DNA of 64,000 bases from NCBI RefSeq assembly GCF_003710865.1, contig NZ_RHHO01000038.1:1-64000 (forward strand). The letters run 5' to 3'. Position numbers and translations under genes: made by a program. The notes under the pieces are model-generated. The model did no database searches, was not told where the DNA came from, and saw only the letters and a program-made list of their open reading frames with translations. This DNA is from Brevibacillus borstelensis (GTDB lineage Bacteria; Bacillota; Bacilli; Brevibacillales; Brevibacillaceae). Each line of letters begins with the position of its first letter. Positions within the stretch are counted from its first letter, which is position 1. This document shows, piece after piece, positions 17,344 to 25,402 of this stretch.

Positions 17344-18297
17344 ATGGACACGCAATTGGTCGAAGTCAGCAAAAGCATACTGGTGACAAGTCTGGCGCTC
17401 AAGCAGGAGGATACGCTCCTGGTCGTCGCTGACCTGGAGAAAAAGGAGCTCGCGGAGGCGATTCAGAAGGCAGGTCTTGCGATCGGAGCAGAATCGCTCC
17501 TGATGGTGATGAAGGAGCGGGAAAAGGACGGGGAAGAGCCGCCGGCACCGATTGCGGAGGCGATGCGGGGAGCGGACGTCGTCGTTTGTGTGACGGAGTA
17601 TTCCCTCACCCATACCGAAGCGAGAAAACGTGCAGCCGCGAGCGGCGCCCGTATCGCGACGATGCCGGGGATTACAGCCGACATGTTTCTTGTAGGAGCG
17701 ATCACGGCGGACTACGGTCAGGTACAGGTGCTGACGGAGCAGGTGACACGGGTCCTGACAACTGGCCACACCGTACGGATCGAGAAGGACGGTCACTCGC
17801 TCAGCTTTTCCATCGCGGGCAGAGACGGGATTTCCAGTACGGGCGTGTACCGCAATCCCGGCGAGTCGGGCAATCTGCCTTCCGGGGAATCGTACATCGC
17901 ACCTGTCGAGGGAACGGCATCGGGAAAAATCGTCGTAGACGGCTCGATTGCCGGTATCGGCAAGGTGAGCGGTCCTCTGCTCGTATCCGTTGACAAGGGA
18001 CGGATCATCGATTTGGAAGGCCCTGATGCCGATCAGCTACTGGACATGCTGGGAGAGGGAGACGGCAGGCTGCTCGGGGAGTTCGGCATCGGCACCAATG
18101 ACAAGGCGCGCATCACCGGAAATGTGCTCGAGGATGAAAAGGTATACGGCACGATTCACGTAGCCTTCGGCAGCAACCGGACGTTTGGCGGCACGATTTC
18201 AGCAGGTGTCCATATCGATCTGGTCGTCCACGAGCCGGACGTGTTCATCGACGAAGCGAAAATCCTTTCCAAAGGGAGGGTGACCATCCAGCCATGA
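17344..18297 (+). CDS. M29-type aminopeptidase-like protein
   Basis: A 317-residue protein behind AGGAGGG. It resembles the thermophilic aminopeptidase (M29) superfamily, which also contains the ring-cleaving dioxygenase NicX. Segments include RIATMPGITADMFLVGAI, GRDGISSTGVYRNPGESGNLPSGE, GEFGIGTNDKARITGNVLEDEKVYGTIHVAFGSN, given here in parts. The Glu, His and Asp residues of LPSGESYIAPVEG, EFGIGTN and GTIHVAFG are the usual metal ligands and are present. M29 enzymes release N-terminal amino acids. In this operon it may act on a peptide or amide brought in by the OPT carrier. Confidence 0.75.
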   Translation: MDTQLVEVSKSILVTSLALKQEDTLLVVADLEKKELAEAIQKAGLAIGAESLLMVMKEREKDGEEPPAPIAEAMRGADVVVCVTEYSLTHTEARKRAAASGARIATMPGITADMFLVGAITADYGQVQVLTEQVTRVLTTGHTVRIEKDGHSLSFSIAGRDGISSTGVYRNPGESGNLPSGESYIAPVEGTASGKIVVDGSIAGIGKVSGPLLVSVDKGRIIDLEGPDADQLLDMLGEGDGRLLGEFGIGTNDKARITGNVLEDEKVYGTIHVAFGSNRTFGGTISAGVHIDLVVHEPDVFIDEAKILSKGRVTIQP

Positions 18298-18932
18298 TCG
18301 GTATCATCCGGGTAATCACGACTGACGATGCGGACATTCTGAATGAGCACGGCAAGCTGATCGAGAGCAAGTACGGTGTCCAAACCGTATCCGCATGCAT
18401 TCCCGATCAGCCGTACGGCATTTGCGACGAGGTGACGGAGCGGCAAGCAGTCCCGAAAATCGTCGCACTGGGTCAAAGGCTGGCCGCATCAGGCTGCCGG
18501 GTTTTGGTGATCAGCTGTGCGGATGATCCGGGAATCGATGCGCTGCGTCAGCAGGTGAGGGTGCCCGTGATCGGGGCGGGCAGTGCGGCGGCACTCCTTG
18601 CCAAAGGATACGGCGAGCCAGTCGGTTTGCTCGATATCGCTGCCGAACCGCCCCGGGTCATGAAGCGGATTTTAGGCAGGCAGCTCGCTTGGCATATATC
18701 TCCGCCAGGGGTGACCAATTCCGCAGAGGTCATGGCGCCCCACGGTCGGGAAGCAGCGCTGAACGCTGTACGGACGATGGTGAAAAACGGGGCAAAGACG
18801 ATCGCGTTTGCGTGCACCGGGTATTCAACCATCGGCCTGGCACCGATCATTCGCAGGGAGTTTGGCGTGACCGTCATCGATCCAGTGGAGGCAGAAGGGC
18901 TTCTCGCCTGGTATATCGTCAAAAACAGTTGA
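18294..18932 (+). CDS. Asp/Glu/hydantoin racemase family protein
   Basis: A 212-residue protein overlapping the previous stop by four bases. The racemase fold is indicated by GIIRVITTDD at the start, the first catalytic Cys region VLVISCADDPGID and the second Cys region TIAFACTGYSTIG, a pair of cysteines about 110 residues apart as in two-base racemases of this family, with PVIGAGSAAALLA between them. It is the last enzyme gene in the operon and suits the removal or interconversion of a chiral amino acid or hydantoin. The substrate is not deducible. Confidence 0.78.
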   Translation: MIGIIRVITTDDADILNEHGKLIESKYGVQTVSACIPDQPYGICDEVTERQAVPKIVALGQRLAASGCRVLVISCADDPGIDALRQQVRVPVIGAGSAAALLAKGYGEPVGLLDIAAEPPRVMKRILGRQLAWHISPPGVTNSAEVMAPHGREAALNAVRTMVKNGAKTIAFACTGYSTIGLAPIIRREFGVTVIDPVEAEGLLAWYIVKNS

Positions 18933-19061
18933 CAATTTTGGGCGGTCACAGCATCAGATGATATGGTCACAAGAGATGTCTGGCCTATAGTCGCTCAAGG
19001 TCAGCGAGCGGGCAGCACTCAGCACGAATCTTCCGTTTCTGGAAATATATATGGAAGCGAA

Positions 19062-19104
19062 TGGCAATATCAGGACTCTTATACTATAATCGACATTGTA
19101 TAAG
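19062..19104 (+). promoter_or_regulatory. iclR promoter with overlapping inverted repeat
   Basis: TGGCAA (19062-19067), 17 bp, TATAAT (19085-19090). A perfect 7-bp inverted repeat, CTTATAC at 19078-19084 and GTATAAG at 19098-19104, brackets the -10 and the expected start point. It is a good candidate for an autoregulatory IclR site. Confidence 0.6.
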
Positions 19105-19127
19105 GGAAGTGAGGCTGTGATACCGGT

Positions 19128-19898
19128 ATGAGCTTGAAAACACTAGATAACGCTTTGGAAATTTTAAAATTTTTCACCGATGAAACCCCTGCCTGGGGTG
19201 TCCGCGAGCTGGCGAAAGAGCTGAATGTGAGCCATTCGATTGTTCATCGGGTTCTGGCCACCTATGAAAAGCACGGTTTTTTGGCGCAAAATCAGGTGAC
19301 AAAAAAATATGTCCTGGGCATCAAATTTTGGGAGTACGGACAGCTTGTCCAGAAACGGCTGAAGCTCATTGACGCGATTCGGCCGATCATGCACCGGCTG
19401 TGCGAAGATACCGGCGAGTCGGTTATTTTGACGATATTGGAGGGAATCGAAGCGGTTGACATCGAGATCGTGGAGAGCCCGCAAAAGGTAAAATACGAGC
19501 TGACAGTGGGGAATCGAGCCCCTTTGTATGTCGGAGCTTCCAGCAAGGTGCTGATGGCCTATCTCCCGGAAGAAAAGCGGGCGGAAGTGATCGAACAAGG
19601 CTTGTCTCCCTATACAGACAATACAATCGTCGATCCGAACAAACTGATCGATGATTTGGACAACATCAAAAAGCAGGGATGGTGTTATTCCAGGGGAGAG
19701 TATTTCGAGGACACATTTGGCATCAGCATCCCGCTGTTCAACAAAGATCGGGAAATCGTCGCCTCCCTGTCCATCGCGGGTCCCAGCTACCGCATGCCCG
19801 AAGAAAAGGTACAGGAAGCGCTCCATATGCTCGAAAAAAGAGGGAAAGAAATTCAGGATTACCTGAGTCAAATAGAAGTTCATCAATTGTTTCAATAA
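19128..19898 (+). CDS. IclR family transcriptional regulator
   Basis: A 256-residue protein with the IclR plan: N-terminal helix-turn-helix (TLDNALEILKFF, then VRELAKELNVSHSIVHRVLATYEKHGFL) and a C-terminal ligand domain from about residue 80, including GNRAPLYVGASSKVLMAYL and the final SLSIAGPSYRMPEEK. IclR proteins usually regulate catabolic operons in response to the substrate or an intermediate. Its position directly after the OPT/DUF917/DUF1177 operon points to that as the target. It has its own promoter. Confidence 0.93.
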   Translation: MSLKTLDNALEILKFFTDETPAWGVRELAKELNVSHSIVHRVLATYEKHGFLAQNQVTKKYVLGIKFWEYGQLVQKRLKLIDAIRPIMHRLCEDTGESVILTILEGIEAVDIEIVESPQKVKYELTVGNRAPLYVGASSKVLMAYLPEEKRAEVIEQGLSPYTDNTIVDPNKLIDDLDNIKKQGWCYSRGEYFEDTFGISIPLFNKDREIVASLSIAGPSYRMPEEKVQEALHMLEKRGKEIQDYLSQIEVHQLFQ

Positions 19899-19952
19899 GG
19901 CGAGTTACCCGCAATTGCTTCAAGGAAAGAAATCACCTGCAATTGTAAAAGG

Positions 19953-20009
19953 AAAGGGACGCATGCTCTTTATCCGCTTCTCGGCGAATAGAAGGCACGC
20001 GTCCCTTTT
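19953..20009. terminator. bidirectional terminator between convergent iclR and MFS genes
   Basis: AAAGGGACGC at 19953-19962 pairs with GCGTCCCTTT at 19999-20008, with TTTT on the plus strand and AAAA-rich sequence upstream, so it can work in both directions. Confidence 0.75.
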
Positions 20010-20023
20010 GCGTTCCCTGCTGA

Positions 20024-21238
20024 TTATTCCTGGATAGCAGGGGTTATGTGTTTGTCTTTAGTGCGGCGATTCCATGAGACGGACAAAAACAGGCTGAACA
20101 GCAGCATGAAGGCTCCGAACAGGTACGGAAGATTGATGTGCACATCGAACAGGATACCGGCCAGAGAAGGACCGACGATATTCCCCAGGCTCATGTAGGC
20201 GTTGTTCATCCCTGCGACGAAGCCCTGCTCCTTGCCTGCCATTTTGGAGAGCAGCGTATTGATCGCGGGACGGAGGATCGATGTGAAAGTAAAGAAGATG
20301 AGGCACACCAGCATCACGTACCAGAAGTTTCCAGACAGCAGCATCAGCACCATAGTCACTGCGGAAACAAAAAAGCTGAGATTGATCAGCCGTTTTTCGC
20401 CGAAGCGGCGGAGCAGCTTGTCGATCAGAAGCGATTGAATGACAACGCCGATCAAAGCCCCGACTGTAATCAAAATGGAAATATCCTTTGGCGTATACCC
20501 GTATTTCTGATCGACGAACAGCCCGAAAATCGCCTCAAAGTTGGCCAGGCCAAACGTAAGGGTAAAGACCAGCACCAGGAGCACCAGATAAGGAGCTTTA
20601 AACGAATAGGCAAACTGCTTGAAAATGTTCTCCCGCTTTTTCTCTGAGCTGCGGGCTGCCAACTGGTCTTCCATTGACAAGGTTTCACGCAAAAACACGA
20701 AGGAAGCCAAGGTCGCAAAACAGGCGACAGCGGCAGACACATAAAACGGAACACGCAAGCCGTACTCGGCCAAAAACCCGCCGATCCCCGGCCCGATCAC
20801 AAACCCGAGCGACATGGATGCTCCGAGGAGCCCCATCCCTTTTCCTCTTGCTTCCACACTCGTAATATCGGCGACGTAAGCCATCATGGAAGGGATCATG
20901 AACGCAGCGCCCATTCCCCCGATCAACCTTGACAGGTACAACAGCCACATCTGATCAGCGAGGGCAAAGATGAGCTGGGACAGTGCAAACGCGGCCAGCC
21001 CAATGACGATCATCCGCTTTCGGCCGTACTTGTCGGAAAACTCCCCGGCGATCGGTGAACAGATGAATTGGGTCAAGCCAAATGCGGCGACCAGATAGCC
21101 CAAGGCCGTACCGCTGGCCCCGAATTCCAGCATGAATTTTGGCAAAACCGGAATGATTAAGCCAATTCCAAGCATAGCAATGAACATGTTGACCATCAAG
21201 ATGACGAGTGGCGCTTTTTGGATGCTCTGTTCTTTCAT
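20024..21238 (-). CDS. MFS multidrug efflux transporter, 12-TM DHA1 type
   Basis: A 404-residue membrane protein with 12 predicted segments; the ATG was chosen because GAGAGGAGAG precedes it, in place of one eleven codons upstream. MFS motif A, GEFSDKYGRKRM, lies between segments 2 and 3. GLLGASMSLGFVIGPGIGGFLAEYG is the motif C antiporter signature typical of drug exporters such as NorA and TetA. It probably exports a drug or toxic metabolite using the proton gradient. It is a single minus-strand gene. Upstream lie a -10/-35 pair and a perfect 11-bp inverted repeat, so expression is probably inducible. Confidence 0.88.
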   Translation of the reverse strand: MKEQSIQKAPLVILMVNMFIAMLGIGLIIPVLPKFMLEFGASGTALGYLVAAFGLTQFICSPIAGEFSDKYGRKRMIVIGLAAFALSQLIFALADQMWLLYLSRLIGGMGAAFMIPSMMAYVADITSVEARGKGMGLLGASMSLGFVIGPGIGGFLAEYGLRVPFYVSAAVACFATLASFVFLRETLSMEDQLAARSSEKKRENIFKQFAYSFKAPYLVLLVLVFTLTFGLANFEAIFGLFVDQKYGYTPKDISILITVGALIGVVIQSLLIDKLLRRFGEKRLINLSFFVSAVTMVLMLLSGNFWYVMLVCLIFFTFTSILRPAINTLLSKMAGKEQGFVAGMNNAYMSLGNIVGPSLAGILFDVHINLPYLFGAFMLLFSLFLSVSWNRRTKDKHITPAIQE

Positions 21239-21334
21239 TCGATGGTTCTCTCCTCTCTCTCTGTTGCTCAATTTCTTTCAAAAACGCCACGGGACAGGAA
21301 TCAGCATCCTTCCTGCTCGCAGAAAATAAGACCC

Positions 21335-21402
21335 ATTATATAAAATCGGGGCATGGAAAGGCAACTGGGTCAAACTGTAAAATGTGCAAAATTTACAGTT
21401 TG
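21335..21402 (-). promoter_or_regulatory. promoter of the MFS gene with an upstream 11-bp inverted repeat
   Basis: On the minus strand TTGCCT (21364-21359) and TATAAT (21340-21335) are 18 bp apart. Just upstream of the -35, CAAACTGTAAA (21371-21381) and TTTACAGTTTG (21392-21402) form a perfect inverted repeat around 10 bp. A site upstream of -35 suits an activator, but the same site may face the plus-strand genes. Confidence 0.55.
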
Positions 21403-21503
21403 CTGCTTTTGATGCAAAAATCCGCCTCCCATGGAAGAATTGTAGCAGCTATACCGTTAAGGATTGATGAAGATCGTGCAAAGATTTTGCGAGGGGAAAA
21501 TGA

Positions 21504-21896
21504 AATGGGCAGTTTCAGGAAGCTTTTGCCTACGTTAGCGGCCAGGTGCCGCGGGTAAACGGGGAGCTCCCTTATACAGGAAAGGTTGGGGCAGAGGTCA
21601 CGATTGAGCAAGCCCGCGAACTGGCGGAAATCTGTGTATTAAAAGGATTGAGCTGTCTGGAAGCCGAGCTCGGCAGTCTGGATAAAGTGGAGCAGGTATT
21701 GAAAGTGACCGGGTTTGTTCAGTCCGCTCCCGGCTTTTCGCAGCAGCCCAAAGTATTGGATGCCGCTTCAGAGCTGCTGCAAGCCATTTTTGGAGAAAAA
21801 GGACGGCATGCGCGCTCTGCAGTCGGTGTCGCTGAGCTGCCCGGGAATACACCGGTGGAAATCGAATTTGTGTTTGCAGTCAACGCAAATAAATGA
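21504..21896 (+). pseudogene. RidA family protein remnant lacking its start
   Basis: The frame reads NGQFQEAFAYVSGQVPRVNG and continues through a normal RidA (YjgF) core, TVEQARELAEICVLKGL-like and the ending VAELPGNTPVEIEFVFAV, about 130 residues. It begins directly after a TGA at 21501-21503 and has no ATG; the first in-frame start codon is a GTG at 21546 with no ribosome site and inside the conserved fold. A one-base deletion near 21503 would join it to the ATG at 21500, which follows GAGGGG. RidA hydrolyses reactive enamines made by threonine/serine dehydratases, and the next gene is such an enzyme. Confidence 0.65.
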
Positions 21897-21910
21897 AAGG
21901 AGAAGTGCCG

Positions 21911-22861
21911 ATGATTCGACTGGAGCAAGTGAAGGAAGCGCGTCAACAAATCGCTGACGTCGTGCGAGTCACACCGCTCTTGAACTCCGAACAGCTCTCC
22001 CTGCGCTGCGGCAATGACATCTACTTGAAAGCGGAGCACTTGCAAAAGACAGGCTCGTTCAAAATTCGCGGAGCGACCAATAAGGTAAAGCAGGCTGTAT
22101 CAGCAGGAGCCGCCTATGTGACGGCGGCATCCTCGGGCAATCACGGGCAGGCGGTGGCGTATATCGCGCAAAGGCTGGGGATTCCGGCGACGATTGTGGT
22201 ACCTGAGGATGCTGCCCAGTGCAAGATCGACGCGATCCGGTCCTACCGGGGGGCGGTGGAGAAATACGGGTACACATCGGCAGAAAGGCTCCCGCGGGCA
22301 AAGGAGCTCGCAGCGAGCGAGAACGGCGTCTACATCCCCCCGTATGACGATCCTTCCATCATGGCCGGACAGGGAACCATTGGGCTGGAAATACTGGAAC
22401 AGCTCAGCGACGTGGATGCGATCATCGTACCCATCGGCGGAGGCGGACTGATTTCCGGCATTTTGACTGCAGTAAAGGAATCCAGGCCAAAAGTCCGGGT
22501 GATCGGTGTGGAGCCGGCATTGGCAAACGATACATAGCTTTCGCTGAAGCAGCGAAGCATCGTGTCCGTCCCGGGCCCGAAAACAATTGCGGACGGCCTC
22601 AGGACGACGCAGCCGGGTGACCTTACCTTTCCAGTCCTGATGAAGCACCTCGATGATCTGGTCCTCGTCAGCGAGGAGGAAATCCGGCAGGCGTTGCGGT
22701 TTGTGCTGGAGCGCATGAAGCAGATGATCGAGCCGTCCAGCGCTACGACTGTGGCAGCAGCTATGTTCGGCAAGCTGCCATTCTCCGGCAAAAAAGTCGT
22801 GACGGTCATTTCCGGCGGCAATGTCGACGTCGATGGGCTTTACTTATTTTTGAAAGCGTAA
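21911..22861 (+). pseudogene. threonine ammonia-lyase (PLP dehydratase) split by an in-frame TAG
   Basis: From the ATG behind AAAGGAGAAG the frame gives 208 residues of a serine/threonine dehydratase: the PLP lysine motif KTGSFKIRGA near residue 50, SSGNHGQAVAY near residue 75, and the phosphate loop PIGGGGLISG near residue 180. A TAG at 22535-22537 then interrupts it. The same frame continues without a break for 107 more residues (LSLKQRSIVSVPGPKTIADG to the end), so total length would be about 316, normal for the family. The codon stands where relatives carry an ordinary residue, so this looks like a recent nonsense mutation. Readthrough or sequencing error are alternatives. Confidence 0.85.
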
Positions 22862-22924
22862 AAGAGCCAAATACGAGGAAGCATTGAAAATTTTGACAGG
22901 CATGTGGCTTTTGGATCCTCCAAA

Positions 22925-22962
22925 AAATCCGCCTCTTTTCCAAATAATAGAGGTGGATTTTT
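22925..22962 (+). terminator. terminator after the dehydratase remnant
   Basis: AAATCCGCCTCT pairs with AGAGGTGGATTT (one G-U pair), followed by a T-rich tract. Confidence 0.75.
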
Positions 22963-23132
22963 CGTTTTTTTGCTATCTTAGCTTCACTGGAGGGATTTTT
23001 ATATTCACACAGGCTATAATCAAGCGGACAATCTTTGACGAACTGAGCGATGAGCGGTTGGGATGGGCGTGTATTGAGCACGTCGTCGTGCCGTTGCGGG
23101 GCAAGCACCCGGATCACAAGGCTAGACCGATG

Positions 23133-23166
23133 CCCGTTTCCGGCGAATCTCGGAGGCGGGTTTTTT
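23133..23166 (+). terminator. second terminator upstream of vanR
   Basis: CCCGTTTCCG and CGGAGGCGGG form a 10-bp stem (two G-U pairs) around GCGAATCT, then TTTTTT. The 170 bp before it hold no recognisable gene; a short frame there (23033-23100) faintly recalls the N-terminus of IS5-type transposases. Confidence 0.7.
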
Positions 23167-23180
23167 CATGTGTGCGTTTT

Positions 23181-23237
23181 TTGTAAGGGAATCTTAAGAA
23201 TTTCTACGCAAAATTCCCGGTGTTTCTTCAGTAGAAT
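23181..23237 (+). promoter_or_regulatory. vanR promoter with tandem VanR-like boxes
   Basis: Two adjacent 11-mers, TTGTAAGGGAA (23181-23191) and TCTTAAGAATT (23192-23202), match the tandem boxes upstream of the vanG-like gene at 7 and 9 of 11 positions. A -10 TAGAAT (23232-23237) has no good -35 (CAAAAT), as expected for an activator-dependent promoter. The 11-bp phasing is typical of OmpR-class regulators. Autoregulation is inferred. Confidence 0.5.
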
Positions 23238-23277
23238 ACATAGAGTTCTTATCGCTTTGCTAAAAGAGGGAGAAGTC

Positions 23278-23973
23278 ATGAATTCTACTATTTTAATCGT
23301 CGATGCTGAACGGGAATACGCGGAGTATATCGAGCTTTTCCTGAAAAACGAGAATTACAGCATTCACAAATGCGATACGGCCGAAGAGGCTCTTCGCTGT
23401 CTCGATTCTGTTCGGCCTGACCTTGCCATTATGGACGTCACGCTGCCGGGGATGGACGGATTCGCGCTCTGCCGACACATTCGGGAAACATCCTATTTTC
23501 CGATCATCATGCTGTCAGCGCGAGACGAGGAAATCGACCGAATCACCGCCTTGGCGCTCGGAGCGGATGACTATCTCACAAAGCCGTGCCGTCCGCTGGA
23601 GCTTGTCGCTCGCGTAAAAGCACAGCTTAGAAGATACACAACATACAATCGTGATCCACAGCAGGAGGATGACAAAATCGCTTTTGCGGGTCTTCTATTA
23701 AATAGAAACTCCCACGAATGCTTCTTGAACGGAAACCTTTTGCCACTCACGCCTACCGAATTTTCGATCCTCTGGCTCTTGAGTGAGAACAGAGGACAGG
23801 TGGTCAGCTCCGAGAAATTGTTCCAGGAGGTTTGGGGAGAAAAATACTACAGTCATAATACCAACACCGTCATGGTTCATATCAGGAATTTGCGTGAAAA
23901 GCTGAATGACTCGGCAGAAAGTCCGACGTATATCAAAACGGTACGGGGCGTTGGCTACAAAATGGATCCGTAA
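23278..23973 (+). CDS. vanR: VanR-like OmpR-family response regulator with an altered acidic pocket
   Basis: A 231-residue regulator; ATG behind AGAGGGAGAAGTC (the longer upstream frame has no ribosome site). Receiver domain about 1-120 and OmpR winged helix about 135-231 (LTPTEFSILWLL, YIKTVRGVGYKM). Similarity to enterococcal VanR is plain, for example IELFLKNENY and PLELVARVKAQLRRY. Phospho-acceptor Asp53 and Lys102 are present, but the usual VDDE at the first strand is VDAE: Ala10 replaces the Asp that binds Mg2+ in phosphorylated receivers. No VanS kinase gene adjoins it; the next gene is on the other strand. It may act without normal phosphorylation. Probable target: the vanG-like operon at 25.7 kb. 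Confidence 0.85.
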   Translation: MNSTILIVDAEREYAEYIELFLKNENYSIHKCDTAEEALRCLDSVRPDLAIMDVTLPGMDGFALCRHIRETSYFPIIMLSARDEEIDRITALALGADDYLTKPCRPLELVARVKAQLRRYTTYNRDPQQEDDKIAFAGLLLNRNSHECFLNGNLLPLTPTEFSILWLLSENRGQVVSSEKLFQEVWGEKYYSHNTNTVMVHIRNLREKLNDSAESPTYIKTVRGVGYKMDP

Positions 23974-24035
23974 ACGGACAGACAACAGCCGCATCTCTGT
24001 ATGAGAAATACGGCAGTATTCAGCCTAAGATCAAT

Positions 24036-24965
24036 TCATTTTGCTGCAAGCATACGCTTTTGCTTTTCTGCATGGGCTTTGGGAAGCTGGAAGATTCCCG
24101 AAGAAGCCAAAACGCCGACGATGACGAGAGCAGCCCCGATCATTTGAAAGAACGTTATCGGGGTTCCTGCGGCAAATGAAATGATCATCGTAACGACAGG
24201 AACAAGATTAAAAAACAGAGAAGTTTTCCCAGCCCCGATTTCTTTTACCCCTTGATTCCACCACAGATAGCCCAAAACGCTTGTAAAGACAGCCATAAAG
24301 GCAACCGCGCCCCAAGCGCCGACCGGAACATCCGGAAGAGGAACAGGGTTGGACGTAAACAAAGAAGCGACGATTAACCCAATCGCGCCGGCCGCCATCG
24401 TGTATGTTGTCGTAGACAGCGGAGTGGCGTCCTTTATAAAGCGGCGTCCAAGCACGGCATATAGCGTCCAGCAAAGGTTGCCTGCAAAAATAAGCAGATC
24501 TCCGACTGAAACCGACAAGGTGGCGATCGCCTCCAGCGAGCCCTGGGTAATGACGAGAAACACGCCGATAAAGGCAAAAGCGATGCCGACTGCCTGTCTT
24601 TTCACAATTTTATCCTTCAAGATCATCCGGGCGAAAATGGTCGTGAGCAAAGGATTCAATCCCATGATCAAGGCCGCGTTGACAGGTGACGTATATTTCA
24701 TGCCGATAAAAAACAGAGCGTTGAATCCAAAGATCCCGACAATTCCAAGGACTGCATAGGCGATTGCATTTTTCTTGAGCAGGCTTTTGTTTACCCCTTC
24801 CGTCAAAAGCAAAATGACCAGCATGACCACGGCAGCCAAACCAAAACGCCACGCCGCCGCGGAGGAAGGCGCCAAGTATTCGACTGTGTATTTGGCGAGG
24901 TTGAAGGTGGCTCCTGTAAAAATAGAAAACCCGAGCAGCATCGCGTATATTTTCATAGGCTTCAT
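24036..24965 (-). CDS. EamA/DMT family transporter
   Basis: A 309-residue membrane protein with ten predicted segments in two EamA repeats: the first ends near LKDKIVKRQAVGIAFAFIGV and the second near VVTMIISFAAGTPITFFQMI, both characteristic closing parts of an EamA unit. Start is the ATG eight bases after the stop of the merR gene, behind GAGGGGTGA. Family members export amino acids or other small metabolites; the substrate is unknown. It forms a two-gene unit with merR, under a typical MerR promoter, and is inserted between vanR and the vanG-like operon on the opposite strand. Confidence 0.85.
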   Translation of the reverse strand: MKPMKIYAMLLGFSIFTGATFNLAKYTVEYLAPSSAAAWRFGLAAVVMLVILLLTEGVNKSLLKKNAIAYAVLGIVGIFGFNALFFIGMKYTSPVNAALIMGLNPLLTTIFARMILKDKIVKRQAVGIAFAFIGVFLVITQGSLEAIATLSVSVGDLLIFAGNLCWTLYAVLGRRFIKDATPLSTTTYTMAAGAIGLIVASLFTSNPVPLPDVPVGAWGAVAFMAVFTSVLGYLWWNQGVKEIGAGKTSLFFNLVPVVTMIISFAAGTPITFFQMIGAALVIVGVLASSGIFQLPKAHAEKQKRMLAAK

Positions 24966-24972
24966 TTGATGT

Positions 24973-25377
24973 TCACCCCTCACTCAGCATGGAATGGTAG
25001 GAGTCGAGCTTCGACTTTGTTGCCGCGATCACTTCTTCGAGCTCCTTCTTCTTCGCTTCCATATTCTCCAGATGCTTCGTTAAAATCTCGATGCGCCTGT
25101 TTAAGGATGGGGTAAGCTCCTTTATCGGCACATCCAGGTGAATCTTTTCCATGATACAGCCGTCTTTTACAAACTCATGGATTTCTTCCAGAGACATGCC
25201 GGTTTCCTTTACGCTCTTCAGGAACCACATGAAGCGGAGATCCGTTTCCGTGTAGCAGCGTCTCCCCGCGCTGTCTCGTTTGGGCGGGGGGAGCAACCCG
25301 ATTTTTTCGTAATACCGCAATGTATACGAGCTGATGCCGCACTTTTCAGCAGCTTCCCGAATGGTGAACAAGATCAT
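24973..25377 (-). CDS. MerR family transcriptional regulator
   Basis: A protein of about 134 residues. The N-terminal winged helix is standard for MerR (FTIREAAEKCGISSYTLRYYEKIGLLPPPKRDSAGRRCY), here given as one family landmark in parts, with the long dimerisation helix LTPSLNRRIEILTKHLENMEAKKKELEEVI near the C-terminus and no cysteine pair for metal binding at the end. The start is uncertain: ATG at 25380 or 25377, or a TTG at 25371, all just after GAGAGGG. It is co-transcribed with the EamA transporter from a promoter whose 19-bp spacer holds a perfect dyad, so it probably controls that transporter in response to an unknown compound. Confidence 0.9.
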   Translation of the reverse strand: MILFTIREAAEKCGISSYTLRYYEKIGLLPPPKRDSAGRRCYTETDLRFMWFLKSVKETGMSLEEIHEFVKDGCIMEKIHLDVPIKELTPSLNRRIEILTKHLENMEAKKKELEEVIAATKSKLDSYHSMLSEG

Positions 25378-25402
25378 CATCCCTCTCTGTAGATGTAGAA
25401 CT

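Noticed and set aside
22535-22537. TAG as a recoded (pyrrolysine or programmed readthrough) codon
   Set aside because: No recoding element or pyrrolysine genes are visible, the codon is not in a catalytic position, and the neighbouring gene is also damaged; a nonsense mutation is simpler.
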